In this document: positions 17,892 to 26,488 of the stretch, in pieces | Position numbering within the stretch: the first letter of the stretch is position 1 | Layout: the number at the start of each line of letters is the position of its first letter | Source of the DNA: an uncultured Tenacibaculum sp. | GTDB taxonomy: Bacteria > Bacteroidota > Bacteroidia > Flavobacteriales > Flavobacteriaceae | Direction: 5' to 3' | NCBI RefSeq assembly: GCF_947499065.1 | Contig: NZ_CANMMT010000001.1 | Coordinates: 434,001 to 498,000 of the forward strand | Length of the DNA: 64,000 nucleotides | Made by a program: the position numbers and the translations under genes | The notes under the pieces: generated by a model | Databases searched by the model: none | Told to the model about the DNA's origin: nothing | The model's input: the letters and a program-made list of their open reading frames with translations, nothing else

Positions 17892-18791
17892 ATGGATCTA
17901 ATAAATCAAATAAACTTACTGGCTTACCCTATAGCTATTCCTATATTTATTCTCTTAATTTTAGTAGAAATATATCTTGGCTGGAAAGACCGAAATCAGA
18001 ATCATGAATTCAAGGACTCTGGTGTAAATATTCTTTCGGGATTAATCTTTTTTATAATTTCATTATTTACAAAATCATTAAAACTATTACTATTCTTTTT
18101 TGTGTATGATAATTTAAGGCTATTTACAATTGGGTATAACTCTTGGCCATCATGGATAGTTTTATTCTTTTTAGATGATTTTGTTTTTTATTGGGGACAT
18201 AGAATTTCTCATACCGTATCCTTTTATTGGGCTAGTCATGTGGTACATCACTCTTCTGAACGTTTCAATTTTTCAACTGCTTTACGAAAAACTTGGACCT
18301 ATGATGTTACAGGACATTTTTTATTTTGGATTTGGTTGCCTTTAGTAGGTTTTCATCCTCTACAAATATTTGCTATTAAAACTTTAAATTTTATTTATCA
18401 ATATTGGATTCACACAGAAAAAATTAAAAAGCTTCCTTCTTGGTTTGAATTTGTTTTCAACACACCTTCTCATCATAGAGTACATCATGGCTCTAACTTA
18501 AAATATTTAGACAAAAATCATGCTGGCGTTTTAATTATTTGGGATCGTATGTTTGGTACTTTTCAAAAAGAAGAAGAAACTCCTACTTATGGATTAACTT
18601 CTAATATTAAAACTCATAACTTATTTAAAGTTGAGTTTCATGAATGGAAAAGCATGCTTACTAGAGCTTTTAATAGTGGGAGTTTACTTAATGGAATTAA
18701 GTATTTATTAATGCCTCCGGGTTGGAGTCATGATAAGAGTACTTTAACTACAAAAGAACTGAGGAAAAGTCTTGGTGATAAAAAACTATAA
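17892..18791 (+). CDS. Sterol desaturase / fatty acid hydroxylase superfamily protein
   Basis: This 299-residue membrane protein has the di-iron His clusters HRISH, HVVHH and SHHRVHH and the C-terminal block LDKNHAGVLIIWDRMFGTF. It resembles the hydroxylase at 13773-14681 closely and the one at 1-828 more distantly. It is divergent from mrp and stands alone. Its last six bases overlap the end of the convergent alkyltransferase-like gene. The substrate is unknown. Confidence 0.87.
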   Translation: MDLINQINLLAYPIAIPIFILLILVEIYLGWKDRNQNHEFKDSGVNILSGLIFFIISLFTKSLKLLLFFFVYDNLRLFTIGYNSWPSWIVLFFLDDFVFYWGHRISHTVSFYWASHVVHHSSERFNFSTALRKTWTYDVTGHFLFWIWLPLVGFHPLQIFAIKTLNFIYQYWIHTEKIKKLPSWFEFVFNTPSHHRVHHGSNLKYLDKNHAGVLIIWDRMFGTFQKEEETPTYGLTSNIKTHNLFKVEFHEWKSMLTRAFNSGSLLNGIKYLLMPPGWSHDKSTLTTKELRKSLGDKKL

Positions 18792-19112
18792 TTCTTCAGA
18801 TGGGTTCCAAAAAACCTTATCAAAATCTTGAATTTGATTTTCTTTAACCTTTATACCTTCACTTTCTAAAAGTTGCTGCATAAGGTTTGTTCCATCAAAA
18901 TGTTGTTTACCTGTTAGCAAGCCTATTCTATTTACAACTCTATGCGCAGGAACATTTTTAGCACTGGAATTGTTCATCGCCCAACCCACCATTCTTGCAG
19001 AACGCGCTGCTCCTAAATACGTTGCTATAGCTCCATAACTAGTAACTCTACCGTATGGTATTAAACGTGCTACTTCGTAGACTCTTTCAAAAAAATTATC
19101 TGATTTTCCCAC
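18786..19112 (-). CDS. Alkyltransferase-like protein (MGMT family without the acceptor cysteine)
   Basis: The 108-residue protein is the DNA-binding domain of the O6-methylguanine methyltransferase family: IPYGRVTSYGAIATYLG at 18-34, then the active-site block as PAHRVV at 55-60. Methyltransferases have PCHR here, so Ala56 replaces the alkyl-acceptor Cys. Known ATL proteins with this change bind O6-alkylguanine and hand it to nucleotide excision repair. The length fits ATL proteins, which lack the N-terminal domain of Ada/Ogt. It begins 3 nt after the LysE-family gene; the two may be co-transcribed. Confidence 0.9.
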   Translation of the reverse strand: MGKSDNFFERVYEVARLIPYGRVTSYGAIATYLGAARSARMVGWAMNNSSAKNVPAHRVVNRIGLLTGKQHFDGTNLMQQLLESEGIKVKENQIQDFDKVFWNPSEEL

Positions 19113-19115
19113 TTA

Positions 19116-19727
19116 TTAAAAATATAATTTGACAGCTGAATAAATTGCAATAAATCCCGTGATTACCCCTATTAATATTGTAAAATATTTAGAATACTCT
19201 ATAAGTTTATTCTCAAACTTTTGTGCTAAAAAAAGATAACTACTTAAAATAGCAAAAGTCCCAAGAACGGTACCCAACCCAAAAACTGAAGTACAAACAA
19301 GTCCAGACATTGCCCATCCGTGCATTACAAATGATGAATGCGCTACTGCAAAAAAAGGAATTGCAAACATATTAACAGAAGACAATGACAAGCCAAAGAA
19401 AAAACCATTTCGGATAGGTTTGTTTTCTTTCTGTTTAGACTTTGACAGCCCTTTATATATAAAAGTTGCAGAAATAATAGCAAAAACAAAGATTGCTATT
19501 TTTTTAACCCAAATTATTATTTCAGGGTATTCTTTCAAAAAAGATGATAATAAAACTGCTAATAAAACCTGAATTAAAACAATTACCGAAGCTCCAAGAG
19601 CAAATTGATAGGCAATTTTTCTATTATTTTCAATACAGATTTTACTCGCTGTAATATTTAACATACTTGGTGGTGTATAACCTATATAGGAAGTTATAAA
19701 TCCTAGTGCCAAGTGTGATAATATCAT
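19116..19727 (-). CDS. LysE family exporter
   Basis: The 203-residue protein has about six hydrophobic helices and an N-terminal TPPSMLNITASKICIENN segment that matches the PGP-type opening of LysE/RhtB amino acid exporters. The substrate cannot be predicted. The gene is followed after 3 nt by the alkyltransferase-like gene. Confidence 0.72.
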   Translation of the reverse strand: MILSHLALGFITSYIGYTPPSMLNITASKICIENNRKIAYQFALGASVIVLIQVLLAVLLSSFLKEYPEIIIWVKKIAIFVFAIISATFIYKGLSKSKQKENKPIRNGFFFGLSLSSVNMFAIPFFAVAHSSFVMHGWAMSGLVCTSVFGLGTVLGTFAILSSYLFLAQKFENKLIEYSKYFTILIGVITGFIAIYSAVKLYF

Positions 19728-19822
19728 TTCTTACGAGTTTTGTTTTACTATTGTGTTGGACGGAAAGAACGAGCAATCCTTTCTCAAAAATAGCTTAAAA
19801 ACTCTTTATAAATTGAATTTAT

Positions 19823-20494
19823 CTAGTATTTTAATTTAAAACGGATATAAGTAATTGGTTTACCAATTTCTAAGTATTGTTTTTCGTAAAAAGTTTGTGT
19901 TGAAGTTACTTCCTCAGGAGCTCCTTCATTTTTATACACATTGTGGTTTGCATGTATTATTTCATGTCCTTCTCCATGTAACAAACCTAATGTATATCCA
20001 TGCATAAACTCGCTATCGGTTTTTAAATTCATAAAACCTCCTTCTTTTAAGATATGGTAATATCTTCTTAAGAAGGCAGCATTTGTCATACGATGTTTGG
20101 TACGTTGGTACTTTATTTGTGGGTCTGGGAAAGTAATCCATATTTCATCAACTTCATTTTCTGCAAAAATGTAATCGACTAATTCTATTTGGGTTCTAAT
20201 AAAGGCAACATTATCCATGTTGTTTTCTAAAGCTGTTTTAGCTCCACGCCAAAAACGAGCACCCTTTATATCGATACCAATAAAATTTTTATCTGGATTT
20301 TTTTCAGCTAATGCAATAGTGTATTCTCCTTTACCACATCCTAATTCTAAAACAATAGGATTATCATTCTTAAAAAAAGTGTTCCATTTTCCTTTTAAAG
20401 AAAAATTATTGATTACTTCTTCCCTTGATGGTTGGAGTACATTAGCAAACGTTTCATTTTCTTTGAAACGTTTTAATTTGTTTTTACTTCCCAA
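19823..20494 (-). CDS. trmB: tRNA (guanine-N7-)-methyltransferase TrmB
   Basis: The 223-residue SAM-dependent enzyme makes m7G46 in the tRNA variable loop. It shows the SAM motif ELGCGKGEYTIALA, the acidic IGIDIKGAR strand, and the family block ITFPDPQIKYQRTKHRM (usually PDPWPKKRH), here with Gln-Ile in place of Trp-Pro. It lies 12 nt after the small membrane protein gene at 20507-20725. The 95 bp downstream, before the LysE gene, contain nothing I recognise. Confidence 0.93.
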   Translation of the reverse strand: MGSKNKLKRFKENETFANVLQPSREEVINNFSLKGKWNTFFKNDNPIVLELGCGKGEYTIALAEKNPDKNFIGIDIKGARFWRGAKTALENNMDNVAFIRTQIELVDYIFAENEVDEIWITFPDPQIKYQRTKHRMTNAAFLRRYYHILKEGGFMNLKTDSEFMHGYTLGLLHGEGHEIIHANHNVYKNEGAPEEVTSTQTFYEKQYLEIGKPITYIRFKLKY

Positions 20495-20506
20495 TGTATA
20501 TAGAAA

Positions 20507-20725
20507 TTAAGCTCTATCTTCAGTTCCTTCACGTAAGAAAGTAGCTGATTGGTTCATCCAATAAGCAAATAACACTAATAAGACTCCTAAGAAAATCCAA
20601 TTAATGGTATTAGAAGTCCACCATCCTGCATCTCCTTTAGCTACTTCTAATCGTAACCACTTAAAAGGGACGAATAATACTTCAAATAAATCTCCTATTA
20701 ATCTAAAAATATTTAATCCTAACAT
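20507..20725 (-). CDS. Small conserved membrane protein (DUF6341-like)
   Basis: The 72-residue product has a hydrophobic N-terminal stretch (residues 3-24) and one clear transmembrane helix near residues 43-60 (IFLGVLLVLFAYWM). I recall flavobacterial proteins of this form annotated as DUF6341 and found near upp and a DUF6427-type protein, as here; the name is from memory. No function is known. It is divergent from the gene at 20768 and shares a compact promoter region with it. Confidence 0.72.
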   Translation of the reverse strand: MLGLNIFRLIGDLFEVLFVPFKWLRLEVAKGDAGWWTSNTINWIFLGVLLVLFAYWMNQSATFLREGTEDRA

Positions 20726-20739
20726 AACTTGATTATCTT

Positions 20740-20755
20740 TACGTTTGCAAAAATA
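20740..20755. promoter_or_regulatory. Back-to-back divergent -7 boxes
   Basis: The plus strand reads TACGTTTG at 20740-20747 and the minus strand reads TATTTTTG at 20755-20748, so two perfect TAnnTTTG boxes abut. The minus box has a TTG 20 nt upstream of it (CAA at 20776-20778 on the plus strand). They would serve the divergent genes at 20507-20725 and 20768-21670. Confidence 0.5.
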
Positions 20756-20767
20756 TAAAAAGAAACG

Positions 20768-21670
20768 ATGTTAGCCAATTTTTTCGGTAAATCTAAACCT
20801 GTAAATTTCGTAGTGCTTTTTGCACTCTTTTTAATTTATTTTTCTTTAAGCCTATTTTCTAAAGAGTTATCCTTTGGTCTTTTTAAAGAACTTCTTTGGT
20901 TTATTGTGGTTTTTTCTGTTTATAATTTCATTATTGCAAAGAATCAACTCACTTTTGATAATTCTTATGCTTTTTTATTCTTTGTAATTCTTCTGGGGTT
21001 TTTCCCAGATACCTTAAACATTAACAATACTTTTTATGCTTGTTTAACTGTATTACTCTTTTTACGTAAAGTATATAGTTTGCAATCGTCAAAGAATGTT
21101 TTTCATAAAATATTTGATGGTGGTTTATGGCTTGGGTTTTCTTTTTTAATTGAACCTTATACTGCCATATTTATTCTTTTATTATATCTTTCTATATTCT
21201 TACATCAGCGTTTTACGTATCAAACATTACTAATTCCTATTATTGGATTTAGCAGTCCTGTTTTTTTATATTTTACTTATTGTTTTTGGTATGATAAAAC
21301 TGAAGACTTCCAACTTCTTTTTAACTGGAACTTCTCTTACAAATTGGATTTCTATTTAAATACTAAATATTTATTCCCAATTATTTTCATTTCCTTTTTA
21401 ACATTATCTTCAATACTGTTAAAAAGTCCAAAAGCATTAGGTGTTCTTAACACTTTTAGAAAAAACTGGATACTAACTTTAACTCATCTAACTATTTCTT
21501 TATCTATAATTTTCTTAATTAAAGATAAGGTAGGTAGTGAATTATTATTCTCTTTCTTTCCTATTTCTGTAGTACTAGCTAATGGTTTGGAATTATTCCA
21601 AAAAAGATGGTTTGCAGATTTATTTGTTATAGCCGCATTAGCATGTTCAATTGTTCTATATTTTATATAG
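20768..21670 (+). CDS. Multi-pass membrane protein (DUF6427-like)
   Basis: The 300-residue protein has eight or more hydrophobic segments with very few charged residues between them and no enzyme motif that I can see. From memory it corresponds to the flavobacterial DUF6427 family, which is often next to upp. It ends 2 nt before the convergent upp stop. The function is unknown. Confidence 0.75.
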   Translation: MLANFFGKSKPVNFVVLFALFLIYFSLSLFSKELSFGLFKELLWFIVVFSVYNFIIAKNQLTFDNSYAFLFFVILLGFFPDTLNINNTFYACLTVLLFLRKVYSLQSSKNVFHKIFDGGLWLGFSFLIEPYTAIFILLLYLSIFLHQRFTYQTLLIPIIGFSSPVFLYFTYCFWYDKTEDFQLLFNWNFSYKLDFYLNTKYLFPIIFISFLTLSSILLKSPKALGVLNTFRKNWILTLTHLTISLSIIFLIKDKVGSELLFSFFPISVVLANGLELFQKRWFADLFVIAALACSIVLYFI

Positions 21671-21672
21671 AA

Positions 21673-22326
21673 TTACATTTTTGTTCCAAAGGCTAAATCT
21701 CCTGCATCTCCTAATCCTGGAATGATGTATCCTTTGTCGTTAAGTTTTTTGTCAATATCAGCAATCCATAATTCAGTATCGTCTGGAAAGAATTCTTTAA
21801 TATAATCAACTCCTTCCGATGAACCTATCACTGAAACAATTTTAATTTCTTTAGGAGTTCCATATTTTTTTATGGCTTCATAAACTGCTACTAACGAACG
21901 TCCTGTTGCTAACATTGGATCCACCAATAATAATGTTTTTCCATCTATTGATGGTGAAGCAAAATATTCTACTACGATTTCAAATTCTTCATCATTATTT
22001 GGGTGATGACGGTACGCAGAGATAAAAGCATTTTCTGCATCATCAAAATAGTTCAATAATCCATTATGCAAAGGCAGTCCTGCTCTTAGAATTGAACATA
22101 AAACTGTATTGTTAACTGGTAAGTTTGTTGGTTTAATTCCCAAAGGAGTTTTAACATCCTTATTTTCGAAAGATAATTTTTTACTTAATTCATAACCTAA
22201 AACCTCTCCAATTCTTTCTATATTTCTACGAAAACGCATTGAATCTTTTTGTACGTTAACGTCTCTAATTTCTGCTAAAAATTTATTAAGTATAGAGTTT
22301 TCTTGGGCTAGGTGATGAATGTGCAT
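21673..22326 (-). CDS. upp: Uracil phosphoribosyltransferase
   Basis: The 217-residue cytosolic enzyme converts uracil and PRPP to UMP. It shows the PRPP loop as VDPMLATGRS, the early LRAGLPLHNGLL block and the C-terminal GLGDAGDLAFGT that binds uracil. The length is normal. A TAATTTCG box lies about 20 nt upstream of the ATG, just beyond the terminator of the preceding gene. Confidence 0.95.
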   Translation of the reverse strand: MHIHHLAQENSILNKFLAEIRDVNVQKDSMRFRRNIERIGEVLGYELSKKLSFENKDVKTPLGIKPTNLPVNNTVLCSILRAGLPLHNGLLNYFDDAENAFISAYRHHPNNDEEFEIVVEYFASPSIDGKTLLLVDPMLATGRSLVAVYEAIKKYGTPKEIKIVSVIGSSEGVDYIKEFFPDDTELWIADIDKKLNDKGYIIPGLGDAGDLAFGTKM

Positions 22327-22349
22327 ATTTTAAATTATTTCCTGCGAAA

Positions 22350-22577
22350 TTACAAAAAAGAAAAACTCCATCTTGAATGATGGGGTTTTAAATTATTAAA
22401 AAACAACATACAAAATTTAACTCCTACTGCTAGATAGATTGCTAAACTATCAATCCATTTTGGTGTATCAAAATCTTTAGCAAATCCTAATCCTACATGT
22501 GCATTGAATAACCAATTTCCTCCTAAAGACCTTTTAGCTATATAGTTCTTTTGAAAAACCAAGTTTAATGCCAGCTA
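22350..22577 (-). pseudogene. Possible remnant of an outer-membrane beta-barrel gene
   Basis: An open stretch of about 70 codons contains alternating hydrophobic segments (NWLFNAHVGLGF, then LAIYLAVGVKF) like the C-terminal strands of a Bacteroidetes porin-like protein. It has no ATG, no signal peptide, and a TAG just upstream of the first usable codons. Its final part runs through the terminator hairpin at 22362-22390. I read it as a decayed gene fragment; a chance open frame is the main alternative. Confidence 0.3.
22362..22390 (-). terminator. Terminator after the alpha/beta hydrolase gene
   Basis: Arms at 22362-22372 and 22379-22389 form an 11-bp stem with one G-T pair. On the minus strand a run of T follows, so it ends transcription coming from 23354 before upp. 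Confidence 0.6.
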
Positions 22578-23354
22578 TTATTTTACAAACGACTTTAACA
22601 TTTTTATAACTTCATCCTTGTTTTCAATATGACTCATATGTCCATTGGATAAAAACTGAATTGGTGTTTTTGTTCTTTTCGCTTCCTCTCTAATTGATTC
22701 CTCATTGATAATAGGGTCATTTTCTCCTGAAATAATTAAACGTTTCTCAATCTGCTTCAAAACATTTTCTTTATTCTTCCTTAGACGCATTCCTTGTGTT
22801 GCTGCTATATAACCTTGAAGCGGAGTTTTTAACGCTTCCTTTTTAACCTCATCAATTTCAAACAAAAACTCTTGTCTAGTTTCTTCTGCAAATAAATTTG
22901 CAATAGACATTTTTATCAAACCTGTATAGTTTCTTTGTGCTACTTCACATGCTTTCAAACGTATTTCTTTTCGTTCTTCTGAATCTGCTTGCGATGTTGA
23001 GTTAAGTAAACACAATCCTTTGATATTATCTGAATATTTTTCTGCAAAAACTAAAGAAACATACCCTCCCATAGAATGTCCAATTATAAAAAACCTTCTA
23101 ACTCTCAAATGCTTTAAAACTGCTTTAACAGCTTCTGCCATATCTTCCATAGAATGCATATAACCTATACATTCAGAATTACCATGACCTAATAAATCAA
23201 TACAAATTACACGATTATTTTTTTTTAGTTCATTGGCTATTTCATTCCACATAGCAGCGTTTTCTAGAAACCCATGAAGTAAAACTATAGCTCCTCCTTT
23301 TCCTATATCTGAATATGCTATTTTACTGTTTTTATAATTGATAAATTCTTGCAT
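22578..23354 (-). CDS. Alpha/beta hydrolase (esterase/peptidase type)
   Basis: Starting at the ATG at 23354 the protein has 258 residues and begins like typical family members (MQEFINYKN). It has the oxyanion region LLHGFLENAAMW, the nucleophile elbow GHSMGGYVS, an Asp in SGENDPI and the final His in GHMSHIENK. It is cytosolic and its substrate is unknown. An in-frame ATG at 23378 would add eight residues, but a TATTTTTG box lies between the two, at 23359-23366, so I prefer the shorter form. Confidence 0.85.
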   Translation of the reverse strand: MQEFINYKNSKIAYSDIGKGGAIVLLHGFLENAAMWNEIANELKKNNRVICIDLLGHGNSECIGYMHSMEDMAEAVKAVLKHLRVRRFFIIGHSMGGYVSLVFAEKYSDNIKGLCLLNSTSQADSEERKEIRLKACEVAQRNYTGLIKMSIANLFAEETRQEFLFEIDEVKKEALKTPLQGYIAATQGMRLRKNKENVLKQIEKRLIISGENDPIINEESIREEAKRTKTPIQFLSNGHMSHIENKDEVIKMLKSFVK

Positions 23355-23358
23355 CCTG

Positions 23359-23366
23359 CAAAAATA
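23359..23366 (-). promoter_or_regulatory. -7 box 4 nt before the hydrolase start
   Basis: On the minus strand this is TATTTTTG followed by four bases and then the ATG at 23354. Transcription would begin at or next to the start codon. No TTG is seen 19 nt upstream. Confidence 0.4.
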
Positions 23367-23404
23367 TGTATCTTTCACTAGTTAAAAATTCTATATTATA
23401 AAAA

Positions 23405-23953
23405 ATGCTTCTTTCTCCCTTCAATAAATTAACTAAAACTCAAGAAAACAGACTTACCTACCTGCTTGTTTTTTCTACTATGGTTCTAATTATCTGTATG
23501 CTTTATTTAGATAGTTTTCTTACCAATTCTATATGTAAGCATGGTATTGTTAGTTTTGAATTAGCTAAAGATTTAAAAGTCTCTGAAAGAATTATCAATT
23601 CATGGGATGAAACTTCAAAAATTAGTGCAGGTATTAGTTTAGGACTCGATTTTCTATTTTTAATTTCTTACTCTTCTCTAATTGCTATTTTAATTCATAA
23701 ACTCAACTCTCATTTATGGAAGAATACACGGCTTTATAGTTTTGGAGTAGTTCTAATACTTTCATTGTTTTTTACTGCATTATTTGATGCTATCGAGAAT
23801 ATTGGACTTATTCAACTATTATTGGGAAACCTAAAACAAACTTGGAGTTCAATAGCCTATTATTTTGCTGTACCTAAGTTTATAATAATTTTAATTGGTA
23901 TCCTTTATATTCTTTTCAATTTTGTTTATTTGTTAATCAAAAAATATATTTAG
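23405..23953 (+). CDS. Hypothetical four-helix membrane protein
   Basis: The 182-residue protein has about four hydrophobic helices (near residues 18-36, 78-98, 108-130 and 150-176) and a soluble loop between the first two. I do not recognise a family. Its stop codon directly abuts the brnQ start at 23954, so the two genes are co-transcribed. Confidence 0.7.
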   Translation: MLLSPFNKLTKTQENRLTYLLVFSTMVLIICMLYLDSFLTNSICKHGIVSFELAKDLKVSERIINSWDETSKISAGISLGLDFLFLISYSSLIAILIHKLNSHLWKNTRLYSFGVVLILSLFFTALFDAIENIGLIQLLLGNLKQTWSSIAYYFAVPKFIIILIGILYILFNFVYLLIKKYI

Positions 23954-25225
23954 ATGAAACTCTCAAAAGAAGTATTGATTACCGGTTTTGCTTTATTTTC
24001 TATGTTCTTTGGGGCTGGAAACTTAATTCTTCCTCCTTTTTTAGGAAAAAATGCTGGAGATAATTGGTCTTGGGTTACTCTAGGTTTTTTTATAACTGCT
24101 GTTTTTATACCTATTTTAGGAATTTTGGCACATGCTAAATTACAAGGAACTATGTATGATTTCGGCAAAAAGGTTTCTCCTTTATTCAGTACTATTTATT
24201 GTTTTATTGTATACACTATTTCCATTGCTTTACCTGCTCCCAGAACTGCTTCTGTTACTCACGAAATGGCTATAGCACCATACTTTGATATCAACTCAAT
24301 AATTACAAGTACAATATATTTTGGATTGGTTTTTTTATTTGTAATGAATAGAACCAAAATTTTAAATTTATTAGGTAAATTTTTAACTCCATTAATCATA
24401 TTAATACTACTTGCTATTATATTTATTGGAATGTTTACAGCTCCTGTAGCTACAAATCCTTCTACTTTTAATTCTCCTTTTGTCGGTGGGCTTCTTGAAG
24501 GCTATCAAACTTTTGATGCCATTGGAGCTGTGGTAGTAGGTGGAATTCTAGTTATTTCAATGAACTTTAACAAGAATACTTCTTTTGAAACTAAAAAAGA
24601 GTTAATTACAAAAGCTGGTATCATAGCTGGTATTGGTCTTTTAATTATATATGCTGGACTTATTTATAATGGAGCTATACACAATGGTATTTTTAGCAAT
24701 GATGCTACTAGAACAGATGTTTTAAATACATTAAGTACACAAACATTAGGAAATATAGGAACTGTTTTCTTAGGTATTTTAGTAGCCTTGGCTTGTTTTA
24801 CTACTGCTGTAGGTATTATAACTGGTACAGCAGATTATATTAAAGGAATTACAAATAATTCGCAAAAGGCTTATACGATTACTGCGGTTATTAGTTGTAT
24901 TTTAGGTGTTTTAGTTGGACAGTTTGATGTACATTATATTATAAACATTGCACTACCTGCATTAATGTTTATATATCCTATAACCATTGTTTTAATCATC
25001 TTAAATGTACTTCCTAACAAATATACATCTGCTAGAGTTTTTAGAGTAGTTGTTATAATTACTTTTATTTTTAGTGTTCCAGATTTTTTAGGTTTTATTG
25101 TCCCTAAAGAAAGTTTAGTTGATGTAAAAAACATAATTCCTTTAGCTAATAATCACTTGGGGTGGGTATTACCAGCTATTTTAAGTTTTGTTGGTATTAA
25201 CTTAACAAAAGAAACAATTGTTTAA
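23954..25225 (+). CDS. brnQ: Branched-chain amino acid transporter, LIVCS family
   Basis: The 423-residue protein has about twelve hydrophobic helices and the typical opening FALFSMFFGAGNLILPPFLG, followed by PRTASVTHEM and FDAIGAVVVGGI. This marks BrnQ, a sodium- or proton-coupled importer of leucine, isoleucine and valine. It follows the small membrane protein with no gap. Confidence 0.92.
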   Translation: MKLSKEVLITGFALFSMFFGAGNLILPPFLGKNAGDNWSWVTLGFFITAVFIPILGILAHAKLQGTMYDFGKKVSPLFSTIYCFIVYTISIALPAPRTASVTHEMAIAPYFDINSIITSTIYFGLVFLFVMNRTKILNLLGKFLTPLIILILLAIIFIGMFTAPVATNPSTFNSPFVGGLLEGYQTFDAIGAVVVGGILVISMNFNKNTSFETKKELITKAGIIAGIGLLIIYAGLIYNGAIHNGIFSNDATRTDVLNTLSTQTLGNIGTVFLGILVALACFTTAVGIITGTADYIKGITNNSQKAYTITAVISCILGVLVGQFDVHYIINIALPALMFIYPITIVLIILNVLPNKYTSARVFRVVVIITFIFSVPDFLGFIVPKESLVDVKNIIPLANNHLGWVLPAILSFVGINLTKETIV

Positions 25226-25271
25226 AATCTAAAAATCAGTAAATTGATTATTTTTAACAAAACCAAAAGTC

Positions 25272-25727
25272 ATGAAAACTTTTTATTTGTTAATCATTTT
25301 ATTTATTACAACTCAACTCACTGCTCAAGAGAAAGAGCAAGCAATTAAGGACGTAAAGCAAGCTGCCTATAATTACATTGATACTTTTTACAAAGCTGAT
25401 ACTACTTTAGCTTACAAAAGTGTTCATAAAGACCTCAGGAAAGTAGGCTGGTGGTTTGACAAGAAAAAAGGAAAATTTTCAAATAAATCTGAAATGCCTT
25501 TTCATAAACTAATTGCATTGGCTAAAAAATGGAATGCTAAAGGCAATAGAGCCAATGAAAATTCAATTAGAAAAATAAACGTTTTAGAGGTTTCCGATAA
25601 AATTGCTGTAGTAAAGGTTACGGCAGTTTGGGGGATAGATTATTTGAATATGGTAAAAACTAAAGATGGCTGGAAGTCTATCAATATCATCTGGCAATCA
25701 AAACCTAAATTTTCTTTAATAGATTAA
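25272..25727 (+). CDS. Exported NTF2-like protein (lumazine-binding-like fold)
   Basis: The 151-residue product has a signal peptide (residues 1-18, ending TAQ). Its mature domain begins with an IKDVKQAAYNYIDTFYKAD helix and ends with KDGWKSINIIWQSKP, as in the putative lumazine-binding / SnoaL-like NTF2 fold. Such domains are small-molecule binders or enzymes with diverse functions, so no specific role is claimed. It lies 46 nt after brnQ and ends at a strong terminator. Confidence 0.75.
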   Translation: MKTFYLLIILFITTQLTAQEKEQAIKDVKQAAYNYIDTFYKADTTLAYKSVHKDLRKVGWWFDKKKGKFSNKSEMPFHKLIALAKKWNAKGNRANENSIRKINVLEVSDKIAVVKVTAVWGIDYLNMVKTKDGWKSINIIWQSKPKFSLID

Positions 25728-25733
25728 TCCATA

Positions 25734-25765
25734 AAAAAACCGAACTAGTTTAAGTTCGGTTTTTT
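25734..25765. terminator. Bidirectional terminator
   Basis: Arms at 25734-25745 and 25754-25765 form a perfect 12-bp stem with GC core CCGAAC/GTTCGG and T runs on both strands. It separates the convergent genes at 25272-25727 and 25785-26273. Confidence 0.85.
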
Positions 25766-25784
25766 ATTTTATTTAAAAGAGTTA

Positions 25785-26273
25785 TTAAAATCTATACCCT
25801 AAATTAATACCTACTCTTGGTACAATAGATCTTGAATCTGAAGAAAACATATTTCTACCTAAACCTCCATGAACATCAATAACAAAACCTCCTGAAGATA
25901 CATACTTAGATCCAACAGCTATACCTAAAGCTCCATCTGTATATTCTTTGTATTGATTTGTTCCAATTTTTCTTTCACCAGTGTTAATTCCTAAAAAAAC
26001 TTCTCCAAAATAATTCCAGTTTCTATTATTTGTAAAATAGTGACGGAAAAATGGTGTAATCATTCTTTTTTCATTGTATCTAAAATCTGCTGATCTCTTC
26101 TCAAAATTAAATAATGCAGAAACCCCAACAGAAGATTGTTCGCTTGTATAATACTCGTAAGATACGTCTAAGGTTTTAAGTGCTAAAGCATCAAATATGT
26201 CAACTTTTACCTCTTGTTGTGCTTGAGCAAATGCGCTGATAAATATCACAGCAACTAATATTATTTTTTTCAT
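25785..26273 (-). CDS. Outer-membrane beta-barrel protein of unknown function
   Basis: The 162-residue protein has a signal peptide ending AQAQ near residue 19, then alternating aromatic and small residues in strand-like segments. It ends in GINLGYRF, a terminal Phe typical of outer-membrane barrels. Probably an eight-stranded DUF3575-like barrel. The role is unknown. Confidence 0.72.
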   Translation of the reverse strand: MKKIILVAVIFISAFAQAQQEVKVDIFDALALKTLDVSYEYYTSEQSSVGVSALFNFEKRSADFRYNEKRMITPFFRHYFTNNRNWNYFGEVFLGINTGERKIGTNQYKEYTDGALGIAVGSKYVSSGGFVIDVHGGLGRNMFSSDSRSIVPRVGINLGYRF

Positions 26274-26371
26274 CTTTTACTTTTTATTGATTTAAATTAC
26301 CTATCAATTATAGTACCACAAACATACATTAATTGTTTAATGCGGTAAAAACTTACAACAACATTTTACAG

Positions 26372-26488
26372 CTATGAACAATTGCAGTTTGTATCACAAT
26401 TATTTTTCTTTTTTGATTTTATAAAAAACTTTTTAATCAAAAAAACAACTGCCAGTAAAACAACTATATATGTTAAAACTTCTTGCAT
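26372..26488 (-). CDS. FeoB-associated Cys-rich membrane protein
   Basis: The 38-residue protein has one transmembrane helix (EVLTYIVVLLAVVFLIKK) and a basic tail ending in NNCDTNCNCS with three cysteines. Small Cys-rich membrane proteins of this kind follow feoB in many bacteria and may help the channel, like FeoC. Its ATG shares one base with the feoB stop (TAATG at 26486-26490), which implies coupled translation. An upstream in-frame start lies inside feoB and is unlikely. Confidence 0.82.
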   Translation of the reverse strand: MQEVLTYIVVLLAVVFLIKKFFIKSKKKNNCDTNCNCS

